Shown piece after piece: positions 18,530-27,428 of a stretch of DNA of 64,000 nucleotides (position 1 is its first letter; the number at the start of each line of letters is the position of its first letter). The notes under the pieces are model-generated. The model was not told the DNA's origin and did not search any database. It saw only the letters and a list, made by a program, of their open reading frames with translations. A program made the translations under genes and the position numbers. The DNA is from Streptomyces sp. 71268 (GTDB lineage Bacteria; Actinomycetota; Actinomycetes; Streptomycetales; Streptomycetaceae): the NCBI RefSeq assembly GCF_029392895.1, contig NZ_CP114200.1, positions 2,201,001-2,265,000 on the forward strand, given 5' to 3'.

Positions 18530-19549
18530 GTGGAGCGCAGGACAATCGGTGCGGGGGCGCTGTCGGTGGGCGCCATCGGGCTCGGGTGCATGCCCATGAA
18601 CTGGGCGTACACCAGCTCGCAGCAGAGCGGCGAGGGCTCGTTGCGCACCGTGCACGCCGCGCTCGACCGCGGCGTCAGCCTGCTGGACACCGCCGACATG
18701 TACGGCCCCTTCACCAACGAGCTGCTCGTCGGCCGGGTACTCAAGGAGCGGCGCGCCGAAGCCTTCGTCTCGACCAAGTGCGGACTGCTCGTCGGGGAAC
18801 AACACGTTGTCGCCAACGGGCGCCCCGGCTACGTCAAGCGGGCCTGTGACGCCTCGCTGCGCCGGCTCCAGACGGACCGGATCGACCTCTACCAGCTCCA
18901 CCGGGCCGACCCCGAGGTGCCCATCGAGGAGACCTGGGGCGCCATGGCGGAACTCGTCGCGGCCGGCAAGGTGCGGGCGCTCGGGCTGTGCGCCGTAGGA
19001 GCGCGCGGTCAGCTACGACGCGCCGGAGCACGCGCCGGGGCAATGGCCCCGGCGCGGATGCACGACGCGACCATCCGCCAGCTCGAACGGGTGCAGCAGG
19101 TGTTCCCGGTGAGCTGTGTACAGGCCGAGCTGTCGGTGTGGTCGCCAGAGGCCCTGGACACGCTCGTGCCGTGGTGCGCCTCGCGCGGCGTCGGCGTCCT
19201 CGCCGCGATGCCGCTGGGCAACGGCTACCTCAGCGGCACGCTGACGCCCGGCCAGGGCTTCGAGCCGGAGGACGTACGCGCCCGCCACCCGCGCTTCACG
19301 GGCGAGATGATGGCCGCCAACCAGCCGATCGTCGTGGGCCTGCGCCGCGTGGCGGAACGCCACGGGGCCACGGCCGCCCAGGTGGCGTTGGCGTGGCTGC
19401 TCACCCGGGGGCGGCACATCGTGCCGATCCCCGGCACCAAGAAGGAACGTTGGGCCACGGAGAACGCGGAGGCGGCGCGGCTACGCCTGACCGAGCAGGA
19501 CCTCGCGGAGATCGCCGCGCTGCCGCCGGCGCGGGGGTCGTGGGACTGA
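18530..19549 (+). CDS. Aldo/keto reductase
   Basis: A 339-residue (alpha/beta)8-barrel NADPH reductase of the AKR superfamily. The tetrad is present: D53 and Y58 (LLDTADMYG), K83 (VSTKCG) and H124 (YQLHRAD). The C-terminal NADP-binding block IVPIPGTKKERWATENAEA is typical. GTG at 18530 was chosen because GGGAGGGG lies 9 nt upstream and it begins the ERRTIGAGALSVGAIGLG strand. The substrate is unknown; it may act on aldehydes. It diverges from the 2-hydroxyacid dehydrogenase. Confidence 0.92.
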   Translation: MERRTIGAGALSVGAIGLGCMPMNWAYTSSQQSGEGSLRTVHAALDRGVSLLDTADMYGPFTNELLVGRVLKERRAEAFVSTKCGLLVGEQHVVANGRPGYVKRACDASLRRLQTDRIDLYQLHRADPEVPIEETWGAMAELVAAGKVRALGLCAVGARGQLRRAGARAGAMAPARMHDATIRQLERVQQVFPVSCVQAELSVWSPEALDTLVPWCASRGVGVLAAMPLGNGYLSGTLTPGQGFEPEDVRARHPRFTGEMMAANQPIVVGLRRVAERHGATAAQVALAWLLTRGRHIVPIPGTKKERWATENAEAARLRLTEQDLAEIAALPPARGSWD

Positions 19550-19708
19550 GACCTCGTGGGGGGCGGCGGGGAGGGGGTCGCAGAGGTGTGGCCTCGGTAG
19601 TTTCTGCCGCGTTGGCGCGGGTTAAATAGACGACCTTTTCGATGAGGCCGACGCTCACGGCGCGAGCCCGCTCCACGACATACGCGAGGTCGCCGCCTTC
19701 GCAGCACC

Positions 19709-20212
19709 TCACTCGGTGCCGGGCATTCCTGGCTTCTGTTGTCGACGCTTCGCGAGCGCAGCGTCCCGCAAACGCGCCCCGGCAGGCTCATCGCATATGA
19801 GGAGAGTGCGGAACCTGGCGCGCGTGCTGCCGTCGGGGCGCTGGGCAGTGGACCATCGCTCTCCAGTGCGTAGCAGGATGTCCAGGAAATCCGCGAGTGC
19901 CGCGACATCTTCGCTCAGAATCCCCTGTGCCTCCTCGATGACCAGCACGAAATGGTCTGCGGGGAGCCAGGCGAGATCGCTCAGACAGTCGCTGAGTGCG
20001 GGGAAATTCCAACCGAAATAGTCTGGAAACCTGAAGGCGTCGTAGAACTGTTGGAGGAGTCCATCCGGGTCCCGCATGTGCCGCCCGCTCATCCACGCGG
20101 TGAAGGTGGTGCCGGGAGAGGGAAGGAAGTCCTGGATAGGCACTGAGCCGTCGAGGTCGGCGATGGAGAGCCAGGGTTCGGTACTGGTCGGCGGGCTGGG
20201 GTCTCGCAGCAT
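19709..20212 (-). CDS. Barstar-like ribonuclease inhibitor protein
   Basis: A 167-residue protein. The block FPDYFGWNFPALSDCL (62-77), followed by a hydrophobic strand HFVLVIEEA, matches the barstar fold, in which the Asp/Glu-rich helix blocks the active site of barnase-type RNases. It probably protects against a ribonuclease, either self-made or delivered by a competitor. No RNase gene is adjacent, so it is an orphan here. AAGGAG lies 11 nt before the ATG. A frame starting with GTGA overlaps its stop codon (to 19401) but runs antisense into the aldo/keto reductase gene and is probably not real. Confidence 0.8.
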   Translation of the reverse strand: MLRDPSPPTSTEPWLSIADLDGSVPIQDFLPSPGTTFTAWMSGRHMRDPDGLLQQFYDAFRFPDYFGWNFPALSDCLSDLAWLPADHFVLVIEEAQGILSEDVAALADFLDILLRTGERWSTAQRPDGSTRARFRTLLICDEPAGARLRDAALAKRRQQKPGMPGTE

Positions 20213-20533
20213 CGAGGGGCTCGCTCCTTGCCGGAAGTCTTGTGGTGCACTGATGCGTCCCTATCAACAGCGCCGCGATGCCAGTGCCTCGACCGGCGGG
20301 TGGCAGCCGCCCCGTGACGACCGCGGCGCCCCCGAAGCCGCTTCGCCGCGAGCCGTCGTACGCACCCTAGGCGAGGCCGCGGGGCGATCCTCCGGCATCC
20401 CGCCAGCCCGTGCGGCGCCGGCGAATGAGCAGGGCACGGTGTATAAGGAACCAGGGTCGCGCCCCGACCTCACTCGCCGTCTGGGCCAGGGCCGCCCGGG
20501 CCAGTTGCTCGTGCTCAGTGGGAGGAAACCATC
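20213..20533. other. Intergenic region upstream of barstar and sugar dehydrogenase
   Basis: This 321-base divergent gap must contain promoters for both neighbours. A TATAAG hexamer at about 20440-20447 is a reasonable -10 for the rightward dehydrogenase gene; no clear -35 is seen. I see no repeat, RNA or gene here. Confidence 0.4.
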
Positions 20534-21721
20534 GTGCGACGTACCGGTGTCACCGCCGCATTCGCCGCGGCCACGCTGCTGTTCGTGTCCGGTTGCTCGG
20601 ACGACGGTGGTGACGGTCCGATCCTGGGGCGGACTCCGGGGACCCCGTCGCCGTCGGCCAAGAAGGGCGGTGACGGGCCGTCGGCGAGTCCGTCGCGCTC
20701 CGCGCCGCCCGAGAAGGGCACCGCGAAGGTGGTGGCCACCGTGGCGCAGAAGTTGAGTGCGCCGTGGGGCCTCGTCGAGTTGCCCGACGGCGATCTGCTG
20801 GTGGCCCTGCGCGACGAGGGCAAGGTGGTGCGGATCGGGGGCGAGGACGGCAAGCGGACCGAGCTGGGCTCGGTGCCCGGCGCCTCGCCGGGTGGGGAGG
20901 GCGGGCTGCTCGGGATCGCCGTGTCGCCCACCTTCGGTGCGGACCGCATGCTGTACGCGTACTTCACGACCGAGTCGGACAACCGTGTCGCGCGCATGAT
21001 CTACGACGAGAGGCGCCCCGCGGGACAGCAGTTGGGCGCGCCCGACACCATCCTCAAGGGCATCCCCAAGGGCACCATCCACAACGGCGGGCGGATCGCG
21101 TTCGGTCCGGACAAGATGCTGTACGTGGGCACGGGTGAGAGCGGGGACCGCGGGCTGGCCCAGGACAAGGACTCGCTCGGCGGCAAGATCCTGCGGATGA
21201 CGCCCGACGGGGAGCCGGCGGAGGACAACCCGTCCCCCGACTCGGTCGTCTACTCGTACGGTCACCGCAACGTGCAGGGGCTGGCCTGGGACAAGCAGAA
21301 GCGGCTGTGGGCCGCGGAGTTCGGCCAGGACACCTGGGACGAGCTCAACCTGATCAAGCCGGACGGCAACTACGGCTGGCCCGAGGTCGAGGGCAGGGGC
21401 AAGGACGGCGAGGCCGCGGAGCAGGGGTTCGTGGACCCGGTGGAGCAGTGGAAGACCAGCGAGGCGTCGCCCAGCGGCATCGCCATCGTGGACGGCTCCG
21501 TGTGGATGGCGGCGCTCGGCGGCGAGCGCCTGTGGCGCGTTCCGCTGGACGGCACCCGACCGGTGGCGAAGCCGCAGGAGTTCTTCGTCGGGAAGTACGG
21601 GCGGCTGCGCACCGTTCAGGCTTCGGACGACGGCACCCTGTTGCTGACCACGAGCAACACGGACGGGCGGGGCGACCCGAAGGGGCAGGACGACCGCGTC
21701 CTCCGGCTGAAGGTGAGCTGA
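20534..21721 (+). CDS. PQQ-type soluble sugar dehydrogenase, lipoprotein
   Basis: A 395-residue exported lipoprotein: signal peptide with lipobox LFVSGC (Cys21), a Ser/Pro-rich linker (about 25-62), then the six-bladed propeller of the glucose/sorbosone dehydrogenase family. The block IHNGGRIAFGPD (about 182-193) carries the conserved His/Gly-Gly-Arg region of the active site; LGGKILRM and YGHRNVQGLAW are also typical. It would oxidise an aldose at the outer membrane face with PQQ or a similar cofactor, though cofactor use in actinomycete members is unproven. GTG at 20534 follows GGAGG. It converges with the LuxR gene. Confidence 0.9.
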   Translation: MRRTGVTAAFAAATLLFVSGCSDDGGDGPILGRTPGTPSPSAKKGGDGPSASPSRSAPPEKGTAKVVATVAQKLSAPWGLVELPDGDLLVALRDEGKVVRIGGEDGKRTELGSVPGASPGGEGGLLGIAVSPTFGADRMLYAYFTTESDNRVARMIYDERRPAGQQLGAPDTILKGIPKGTIHNGGRIAFGPDKMLYVGTGESGDRGLAQDKDSLGGKILRMTPDGEPAEDNPSPDSVVYSYGHRNVQGLAWDKQKRLWAAEFGQDTWDELNLIKPDGNYGWPEVEGRGKDGEAAEQGFVDPVEQWKTSEASPSGIAIVDGSVWMAALGGERLWRVPLDGTRPVAKPQEFFVGKYGRLRTVQASDDGTLLLTTSNTDGRGDPKGQDDRVLRLKVS

Positions 21722-21796
21722 CTGACGTACCCCACCGGGCCACGGTGCGCCCGGCCGGCCCCGGCGCGGCCCGTACGCGGTCGGTACGAGAGGCGG

Positions 21797-24700
21797 CTAC
21801 GCCGTTTCCGCCGGGGTCACCAGCCGCAGCCGGTGGGCCATGGCCGCGGCCTCGCCACGACCCGATACCTCCAGCTTGGACAGGATGTTGGAGACGTGGA
21901 CGCTGGCCGTCTTCGGGGAGATGAACAACTCCTCGGCTATCTGCCGGTTGCTCCGGCCGACGGCCACCAGACGCAACACGTCGCGCTCGCGCCGGGTCAG
22001 CCGGAAGGCGTCGGCCGGGTCTTCGGCGCGGGCGCCGACGGCCGGGGCCGCGTCCGGGCGCGCGGCGGGCTCCGGGGCGCCGTGCACGGGGTGGTCCCCG
22101 TCGGCCGGCTCGGGCTTCGGGCCGCCCGCGGTGACCGCCCGTCGGGTACCGGCGCCGGTCGGCGCGCCGACGGGGCGGGGCCGGCCGGCGCCCGTGGACG
22201 GCAGCGGGAGCCGGGCGCGCGCCGCCAGCAGGGTGATCGCCTCGCGCAACGGCTCGGCCGCCAGTCGCTCCGCCGTCTCGTACGCCCGTGCCAGCAGGGA
22301 CGCGGCGTGCTCGCGCGCGGGGCCGACGGTGGCGGGTTCGGCGGCGTGACGCGCGCCGGGGGCGGTGACGGCGGGGGTCGCCGAGGCCGGTCTCGGCACC
22401 GCCGCCACGGAGTGCGCGGCGGTCGCCGGTGGGGCGTCGCCCGCGGCCAGGCGGGCCGCAGCCCAGCGGTAGCGGACCTGGGCCAGCTCGTACGGGCGGT
22501 CCAGCGGGGCCAGGGCGGCGGCGGCCTCGCTCCAGTGCGCGGGCGTGTCGCGACCCTCGGCGCGCAGCAGTTCGGCCGCCACCAGCAGGCCGTACGCGCG
22601 CCAGATCGGTACGGGCTGGGCGAGCCGCTTCGCGGCCGAGCGGACGCGGTCCAGCGCCTCGGCCCGGCCGGCTTCCGCGGCGGGCAGGCCGCGCGCCTCG
22701 GCCTCCGCGGTGGCGGCGGCGAGCAGCAACTGCCAGGCGTACCGCTGGGTTCCGACCGGAATGCCGAAGTCCAGCGCCTCGGCCAGGAGGGCGCGGGCCC
22801 GGAGGATGTCGCCACGGAGCGCGGCCAGCGTCAGGGCGTGTCGGGCCAGCGTGATGGTGTACTGCGGCTGCGGGTCGTGGGTGCCGTAGAACTCGCGGGC
22901 GGCGAGGTGCTGCTCCTGGGCCACGTCCCACTCACCGCGCGCGAGCGCGAGCTGTACGCGCCGGCTCGCGGCCGCGCCGCGCGGCTTGCTGCCCTGGCCG
23001 AACCGCTCCGTCTTCCGCGTGGCCTCCAGCGCCTCGTCCCAACGGCCCAGCGAGATCAGCGACTCGGCCATGTTCCCGTACGTCCAGCCCTTGGTGTCCA
23101 CGAGCCCGAAACGCTGCGCCGTCCGCACGCCCTCGCGCGCGACCTCGACCGCCTCGGCCGACCGGCCGACGCCCTCCAGGGCCGACGAGAGGTTGACGTG
23201 GCAGCGGGCTATCACGCTGATGCACCCGCCGTCGACGGCGCGGGCCGCGGCGTCGGCCATCTCGGCCAGGCCGCCGTCCACGTCACCGGAGTCGATCATG
23301 AGGTTGCCGCGCGTCACCCGCGCGTGCAGTTCCAACTCGTCGGCGCCGACGAGCCGGGCCAACTCCACGGCGCGCTCCGCGGCGGTGTAGCTGTCGGGCC
23401 CCGGCTCGTGCACCGCGAGCCAGCCGGCCGCCGCGGCGAGCACGTCCGCGTGCACCACCGACGGCGGCAGGCCGCGCACCAGTTCCTGGGCCCGGCTCAG
23501 CTCGGCCCAGCCGTTGCCCCGCGCCAGCCCCTCCATGATCTTGGAGCGCTGGGTCCAGAACCACGCGGCCCGCAGCGGGTCCCGCGTCTCGTCCACCGTG
23601 CGCAGCGCGCGCTTGGTGATGGCCAGCGCCCGCTCGCGCTGCCCGGACAGGTGGGCGGCCACCACCACCTCCGCCAGCAGGTCCAGGTGGCGCAGCGCGC
23701 CCTCCTCGTGCACGGCGCAGGCGGGATAGGCGCCCGCCTCGTCCATCGGTCGCTGCGCCGTCCTGACCTCCGACGGCACGTCCTCCCACAGCTCCATGGC
23801 CCGCTCGAGGAGGCCCAGTTGCTCGGCGTAGGCGTGCCGGCGGCGGGCCTTGACGGAGGCGGCGAGCACGGCGGGGAGCGCCTTGGCCGGGTCGTGCGCG
23901 TAGTACCAGTAGCTGGCCAGCCGCGCCTCGTACTCGTCCTCCCGCACGAGCCCGGGGTCGGCCTCCAGGGCCGTCGCGTACTGCCGGTTGAGCCGGGCGC
24001 GCTCGCTCGGCAGCAGGTCGTCGGTGACGGCCTCGCGGACCAGGGCGTGCCGGAAGCGGTAGCCGTTGTCGTCGTCCGTCGGGAGCAGGATGTTGGAGCC
24101 GACGGCGGCGCGCAGCGCCTCGATCAGCTCGTCCTCGCCGAGCCTGGCGACGGCCGCGAGCAGCGCGTGCTCCACGCGCGAACCGCCCTCCGCCACGATC
24201 CGCACCACCCGTTCGGCGTCGTCGGGCAGCGCTTCGACCCGCACCAGCAGCAGGTCGCGCAGCGACTCGCTGAGCCCGCACTGGGCCCCGTCGGTGATGC
24301 TGTGGGCGATCTCCTCGACGAAGAAGGCGTTGCCGTCGGTCCGCTCGAAGACCCGGTCCACCAACTGCCGGTCGGGCTCGGTGCCGTAGATGCCCGCTAT
24401 CTGCGCGTGCACCTCGGCGCGGTTGAAGCGCGCCAGCTCGATGCGGCGCACGGTGCGCATGCGGTCGATCTCGGCGATGAAGGGGCGCAGCGGATGGCGG
24501 CGGTGGATGTCGTCGGAGCGGTACGTGGCGAGGATGACCAGTCGCGCGCGCTGCACGGAGCGGAAGAGGTAGCCGAGCAGCTCGCGGGTGGAACGGTCCG
24601 CCCAGTGCAGGTCCTCGACGACGATCACCAGCGTGCGCTCGGTGGCGAGCCGCTCCAGGAGTCGCGCCGTCAGCTCGAACAACCGGGCCCGGCCGTCCTC

Positions 24701-25222
24701 GTCCCGCGACTCGGGCGCGGTCTCCCCCAGTTCGGGCAGCAGCCGGGCCAGCTCGCCCTCCTGGCCCGCGGCGGCGCGGTCCAGCTCCTCCCCCAACTGC
24801 CGGCGCAGCGCGCGCAGCACGGTGGAGATCGGCGCGAACGGCAGGCCGTCCACGCCGATCTCCACGCACCCGCCCAGCGCCGTGACGGCGCCGGCCGCGC
24901 GCGCCGCGACCAGGAACTCCTCGGCCAGCCGCGTCTTGCCCACTCCGGCCTCACCCCCGAGCAGCAACGCCTGGGGCTGCTGCACGGCGGCGCGGCCGAG
25001 CGCGTCGGAGAGCGCGCCCAGCTCTTCGGTACGGCCGACGAAGACCGGGCTGACGGACGTGGTACTCACAGAGCCGAGCATCGCACAGGCATCCGACAAC
25101 GCAGCGTGAAATCCCTCGCCGACGTGCGACGCGCCCTCGGCCCCGCCGAACGCGACGGTGCCGGAACGGGGCGGGGAACCACTGATGTCGGGGGACGCGG
25201 GAACGGGCGCGGTGGTGGTCAT
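21797..25222 (-). CDS. Large ATP-binding LuxR regulator (LAL family)
   Basis: A 1141-residue regulator. An N-terminal AAA-type ATPase carries Walker A GGEAGVGKTRL (about 89-99) and Walker B LVIVVEDLHWAD. A long helical, TPR-like middle follows, and the C-terminal LuxR/GerE helix-turn-helix is at about 1073-1140 (LTRRERDVLRLVAVGRSNRQ, then IAEELFISPKTASVHV). LAL proteins act as activators of catabolic or antibiotic clusters; the target here is unknown. ATG at 25222 has GGAG at 9 nt; the first 50 residues are low-complexity and a later GTG near 25069 (VSTTSVSPVFVGR) is a possible alternative. The region between its last TPR and the HTH is Ala/Pro-rich. Confidence 0.9.
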   Translation of the reverse strand: MTTTAPVPASPDISGSPPRSGTVAFGGAEGASHVGEGFHAALSDACAMLGSVSTTSVSPVFVGRTEELGALSDALGRAAVQQPQALLLGGEAGVGKTRLAEEFLVAARAAGAVTALGGCVEIGVDGLPFAPISTVLRALRRQLGEELDRAAAGQEGELARLLPELGETAPESRDEDGRARLFELTARLLERLATERTLVIVVEDLHWADRSTRELLGYLFRSVQRARLVILATYRSDDIHRRHPLRPFIAEIDRMRTVRRIELARFNRAEVHAQIAGIYGTEPDRQLVDRVFERTDGNAFFVEEIAHSITDGAQCGLSESLRDLLLVRVEALPDDAERVVRIVAEGGSRVEHALLAAVARLGEDELIEALRAAVGSNILLPTDDDNGYRFRHALVREAVTDDLLPSERARLNRQYATALEADPGLVREDEYEARLASYWYYAHDPAKALPAVLAASVKARRRHAYAEQLGLLERAMELWEDVPSEVRTAQRPMDEAGAYPACAVHEEGALRHLDLLAEVVVAAHLSGQRERALAITKRALRTVDETRDPLRAAWFWTQRSKIMEGLARGNGWAELSRAQELVRGLPPSVVHADVLAAAAGWLAVHEPGPDSYTAAERAVELARLVGADELELHARVTRGNLMIDSGDVDGGLAEMADAAARAVDGGCISVIARCHVNLSSALEGVGRSAEAVEVAREGVRTAQRFGLVDTKGWTYGNMAESLISLGRWDEALEATRKTERFGQGSKPRGAAASRRVQLALARGEWDVAQEQHLAAREFYGTHDPQPQYTITLARHALTLAALRGDILRARALLAEALDFGIPVGTQRYAWQLLLAAATAEAEARGLPAAEAGRAEALDRVRSAAKRLAQPVPIWRAYGLLVAAELLRAEGRDTPAHWSEAAAALAPLDRPYELAQVRYRWAAARLAAGDAPPATAAHSVAAVPRPASATPAVTAPGARHAAEPATVGPAREHAASLLARAYETAERLAAEPLREAITLLAARARLPLPSTGAGRPRPVGAPTGAGTRRAVTAGGPKPEPADGDHPVHGAPEPAARPDAAPAVGARAEDPADAFRLTRRERDVLRLVAVGRSNRQIAEELFISPKTASVHVSNILSKLEVSGRGEAAAMAHRLRLVTPAETA

Positions 25223-25544
25223 GGCCAGAACTCCGGTGACGGTGCGGGGCGAACGGGGCGCGGGGCGCCGTCCTCGCGGCGTACGGCGGGGTGACGGGGC
25301 GCGGGGCGCCGGCCCTCGCACGGGGCACGGGGCACGGGGCGCGGGGCACGGAGCACGGGGCGGCAACTCTTCGCGCGGGGCACGGGGCGGTACCTCTCGT
25401 GCGGGGCACGGAGCACGGAGCACGAGGCACGGGGCACGGAGCGCGGAGCACCGGCCGGGGAAAGGGAGTGCCCCGTACAGAGCCGTGGGGTGAGGTGGCT
25501 CCGTACGGGGCGACGGGGCGAGCGTCGGGTCAGAGTGAGCCCCG
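25223..25544. other. Repeat-filled gap upstream of the LAL gene
   Basis: This 322-base gap holds the LAL upstream region and a heptamer array (25317-25455); no gene is credible. Confidence 0.6.
25317..25455 (+). repeat. Degenerate heptamer array, G-rich top strand
   Basis: Three clusters of GGGGCAC / GGAGCAC / GGGGCGC heptamers: 25322-25363 (six units), 25377-25390 (two units) and 25403-25451 (seven units), joined by short spacers. The 24-nt segment 25388-25411 recurs with one mismatch at 26001-26024 in the next array. Confidence 0.9.
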
Positions 25545-25730
25545 TCAGGCGGTGGCGCGGCGCGGTGGGACCGCGCGGCGGCCTCTGGGCGGCCTCACCC
25601 GCCCCTCCGCTTCGTCGCCGGCAGAACGGCGGGCGACGAGGCGGCCGGTGGCCTCGCGGGCACGGCGGTCGCTGCTGGCCTCGCGGACCAGGTCGCGCTG
25701 GCGGAGCTGGTGCAGTTCGTAGTGGAACAT
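25545..25730 (-). CDS. Small conserved basic protein (MFHYELHQ family)
   Basis: A 61-residue protein that opens MFHYELHQLRQRDLVREASSD and ends in a basic Arg/Pro tail. Short proteins beginning M-F-x-Y-E-L-H are common in Streptomyces and lack known function. ATG at 25730 follows GGGAGAG at good spacing. It is predicted to be soluble and helical in its first 40 residues. It sits alone between two heptamer arrays. I recognise the pattern but cannot assign a role. Confidence 0.7.
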   Translation of the reverse strand: MFHYELHQLRQRDLVREASSDRRAREATGRLVARRSAGDEAEGRVRPPRGRRAVPPRRATA

Positions 25731-26186
25731 CGGGCTCTCCCTGGTGGGTGGTGGTCCGGCAGGGGCGGTAGGGGCTTCGTGGACTCCTGCTCCGGCCTGC
25801 CTTCGTTGTGCCTCCACTTTCGCGACTCAGAGGGGTCGGCCACATCGGGCGAGTGCCTGATTTCCGCCTGCCCAGAGGCCTTAGGTCTGCCGTCCACACA
25901 GGGTTGACGGGGCCCGGGCGCACGGTGAGGTGCCTTAGCGCGGTGCCTTAGGGATGTGGCTCAGCCGGGGCCGGGGGCACGGGGCACACGGAGCGCTGAG
26001 CGGTACCCCTCGTGCGGGGCACGGGGCATGAGGCATGAGGCACGGAGCAACGGAGCACGGGGCGCGGGGCACGGGGCACACGGAGCGCCGCGTGGGAGGC
26101 GGGGCGCGGTGGGGCGCTCCGGTGGCACGCTGGGCGACCGCGCGGGGGCCGGACGATCGGTTACGGGCCGACGGGCCGGCGTTCGC
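25731..26186. other. Gap with promoter region and heptamer array
   Basis: This 456-base gap lies between the small protein gene and the HD hydrolase. It includes two direct copies of GGTGCCTTAG (25929-25938, 25942-25951; 13-nt period) and the heptamer array at 25973-26095. The part before 25930 probably holds the small-protein promoter. No gene is seen. Confidence 0.5.
25973..26095 (+). repeat. Degenerate heptamer array, G-rich top strand
   Basis: Scattered GGGGCAC, GGAGCAC, GGGGCAT and GAGGCAT heptamers, same orientation as the array at 25317. Segment 26001-26024 is 23/24 identical to 25388-25411, showing that a unit longer than the heptamer was duplicated. Confidence 0.85.
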
Positions 26187-27239
26187 TCAGCTCCACCAGA
26201 CGCGGAACGTGGTGGGGAGCGTGCCCAGGGCGGCCAGCTCCGCGGCCAGTTCGGGTGCCGACGCCTCGATTCGCTGGCCGGCCACCAGCGGAGCGGCGCG
26301 GTAGATCTTGCGGAGCGAGAAGTTCCAGCCGCGCTGCTCGTCGGGGGCGTGCCCGGCCCTGACCTTCAGCCGGTGCGGCTCGTACCGGACCATGGTGCTC
26401 TCCGCCCGCGTGCTGGGGCAGGCGTCGAGCGCCGACCAGAGTTGCGGGTCGGTGAGCCGGGCCAGTTCGTCGGGGCTGAGGGGCGTGCCGTCGAGTAGTT
26501 GCCCGGCCAGGCGGCGGACCACGGACGTCGGGCCCACGTTGTCCCAGGAGGTGTGCAGCCGCGCCTCCGCGGTGATCAGGTCGACGAGGGTGGCGGCGGT
26601 CTCGCGGTCGGTGGAGACCACGGAGTCCCGGAGGTCGATCCGGCACAGCATCACGGCGGGGTCGGTCTTGAGTCGCCCGGCGGCCCGACCGCTGCGCACG
26701 TACGAGTCGAGATGGTCGAGGTGCAGCAGACCGGTGCGGTTGCTGAGCGGTGACGGCGGTTCTCCGGCGAGGGCGGCGGCGACCGCGTCGGCGCACACCC
26801 CGTGGCGGGCCAGTACGGAGCGGACCGGGTCTGCCCGTAGCAACCGCAAGCCGATCGCGTGATGGTCGAGGTCGTGGATGCCCTCGAAGGTGTGACTCAG
26901 CGGCAGGTGTCCGATGTCGTGCACGAGCGCGGCGACCCGGAGCGGCGCGTCGTCCGGGCGGAAGTGCGCGACCAGCGCGAGGACTCCGAGGCTGTGTTCC
27001 AACCGGGAGTACGACTGCAGGGTGCTGAGCGTCGAGGCTCCGCCGTGGGCGACGAAGTGCAGGCGCCGTAGCGGCGCGGTGCGCAGCAGGGCCACTTCCA
27101 CGGGACGCAGGCTGACCGGTATCCGCCACAGCGGGTCGGTGAACGTCGGGGACAGACCCACGACGTTGGTCGGTGTGGGCCGCGCCGCGGTGTCCTTGAG
27201 GGCCTGGGCCTGGCGGCCCAGGCGTGCGCTGTCGTCCAT
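26187..27239 (-). CDS. HD-domain phosphohydrolase (dGTPase/SAMHD1-like)
   Basis: About 350 residues. The HD metal-binding signature is clear: H82 in SRLEHSLGV, H107-D108 in LVHDIGHLPLSH, with a further acidic HLDHLDSY block downstream. The spacing HDxGHxPxSH is that of dNTPase/SAMHD1-type and YdhJ-like HD hydrolases, so a nucleotide phosphohydrolase role is plausible. The substrate is unknown. ATG 27239 (MDDSARL) is the likely start; a GTG 12 nt upstream is in frame. It lies 189 bp downstream of the MMPL exporter on the same strand. Confidence 0.82.
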   Translation of the reverse strand: MDDSARLGRQAQALKDTAARPTPTNVVGLSPTFTDPLWRIPVSLRPVEVALLRTAPLRRLHFVAHGGASTLSTLQSYSRLEHSLGVLALVAHFRPDDAPLRVAALVHDIGHLPLSHTFEGIHDLDHHAIGLRLLRADPVRSVLARHGVCADAVAAALAGEPPSPLSNRTGLLHLDHLDSYVRSGRAAGRLKTDPAVMLCRIDLRDSVVSTDRETAATLVDLITAEARLHTSWDNVGPTSVVRRLAGQLLDGTPLSPDELARLTDPQLWSALDACPSTRAESTMVRYEPHRLKVRAGHAPDEQRGWNFSLRKIYRAAPLVAGQRIEASAPELAAELAALGTLPTTFRVWWS

Positions 27240-27428
27240 GGGGCTCTGCACGGGCCAACCCTAGGCCGGACGGCGGCCGTCGATCGACGCCCCCGTGCCC
27301 CGTCGTGCGCTCCGTCGCCCGCCTGCGTACCCCGCACACCGACCATGCCGGTCGCACCCGTCACACCCGTCTACGAGCACCATCCGACGCCGCCGCACGC
27401 CGCCCCGCCGCCCCGGCGCCTTCGCGTC

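Noticed and set aside
19401..19712. GTGA-coupled frame after the barstar-like gene
   Set aside because: The first 40 residues look plausible, but the rest is Pro/Arg-rich and runs antisense through the aldo/keto reductase gene. A truncated remnant cannot be excluded.
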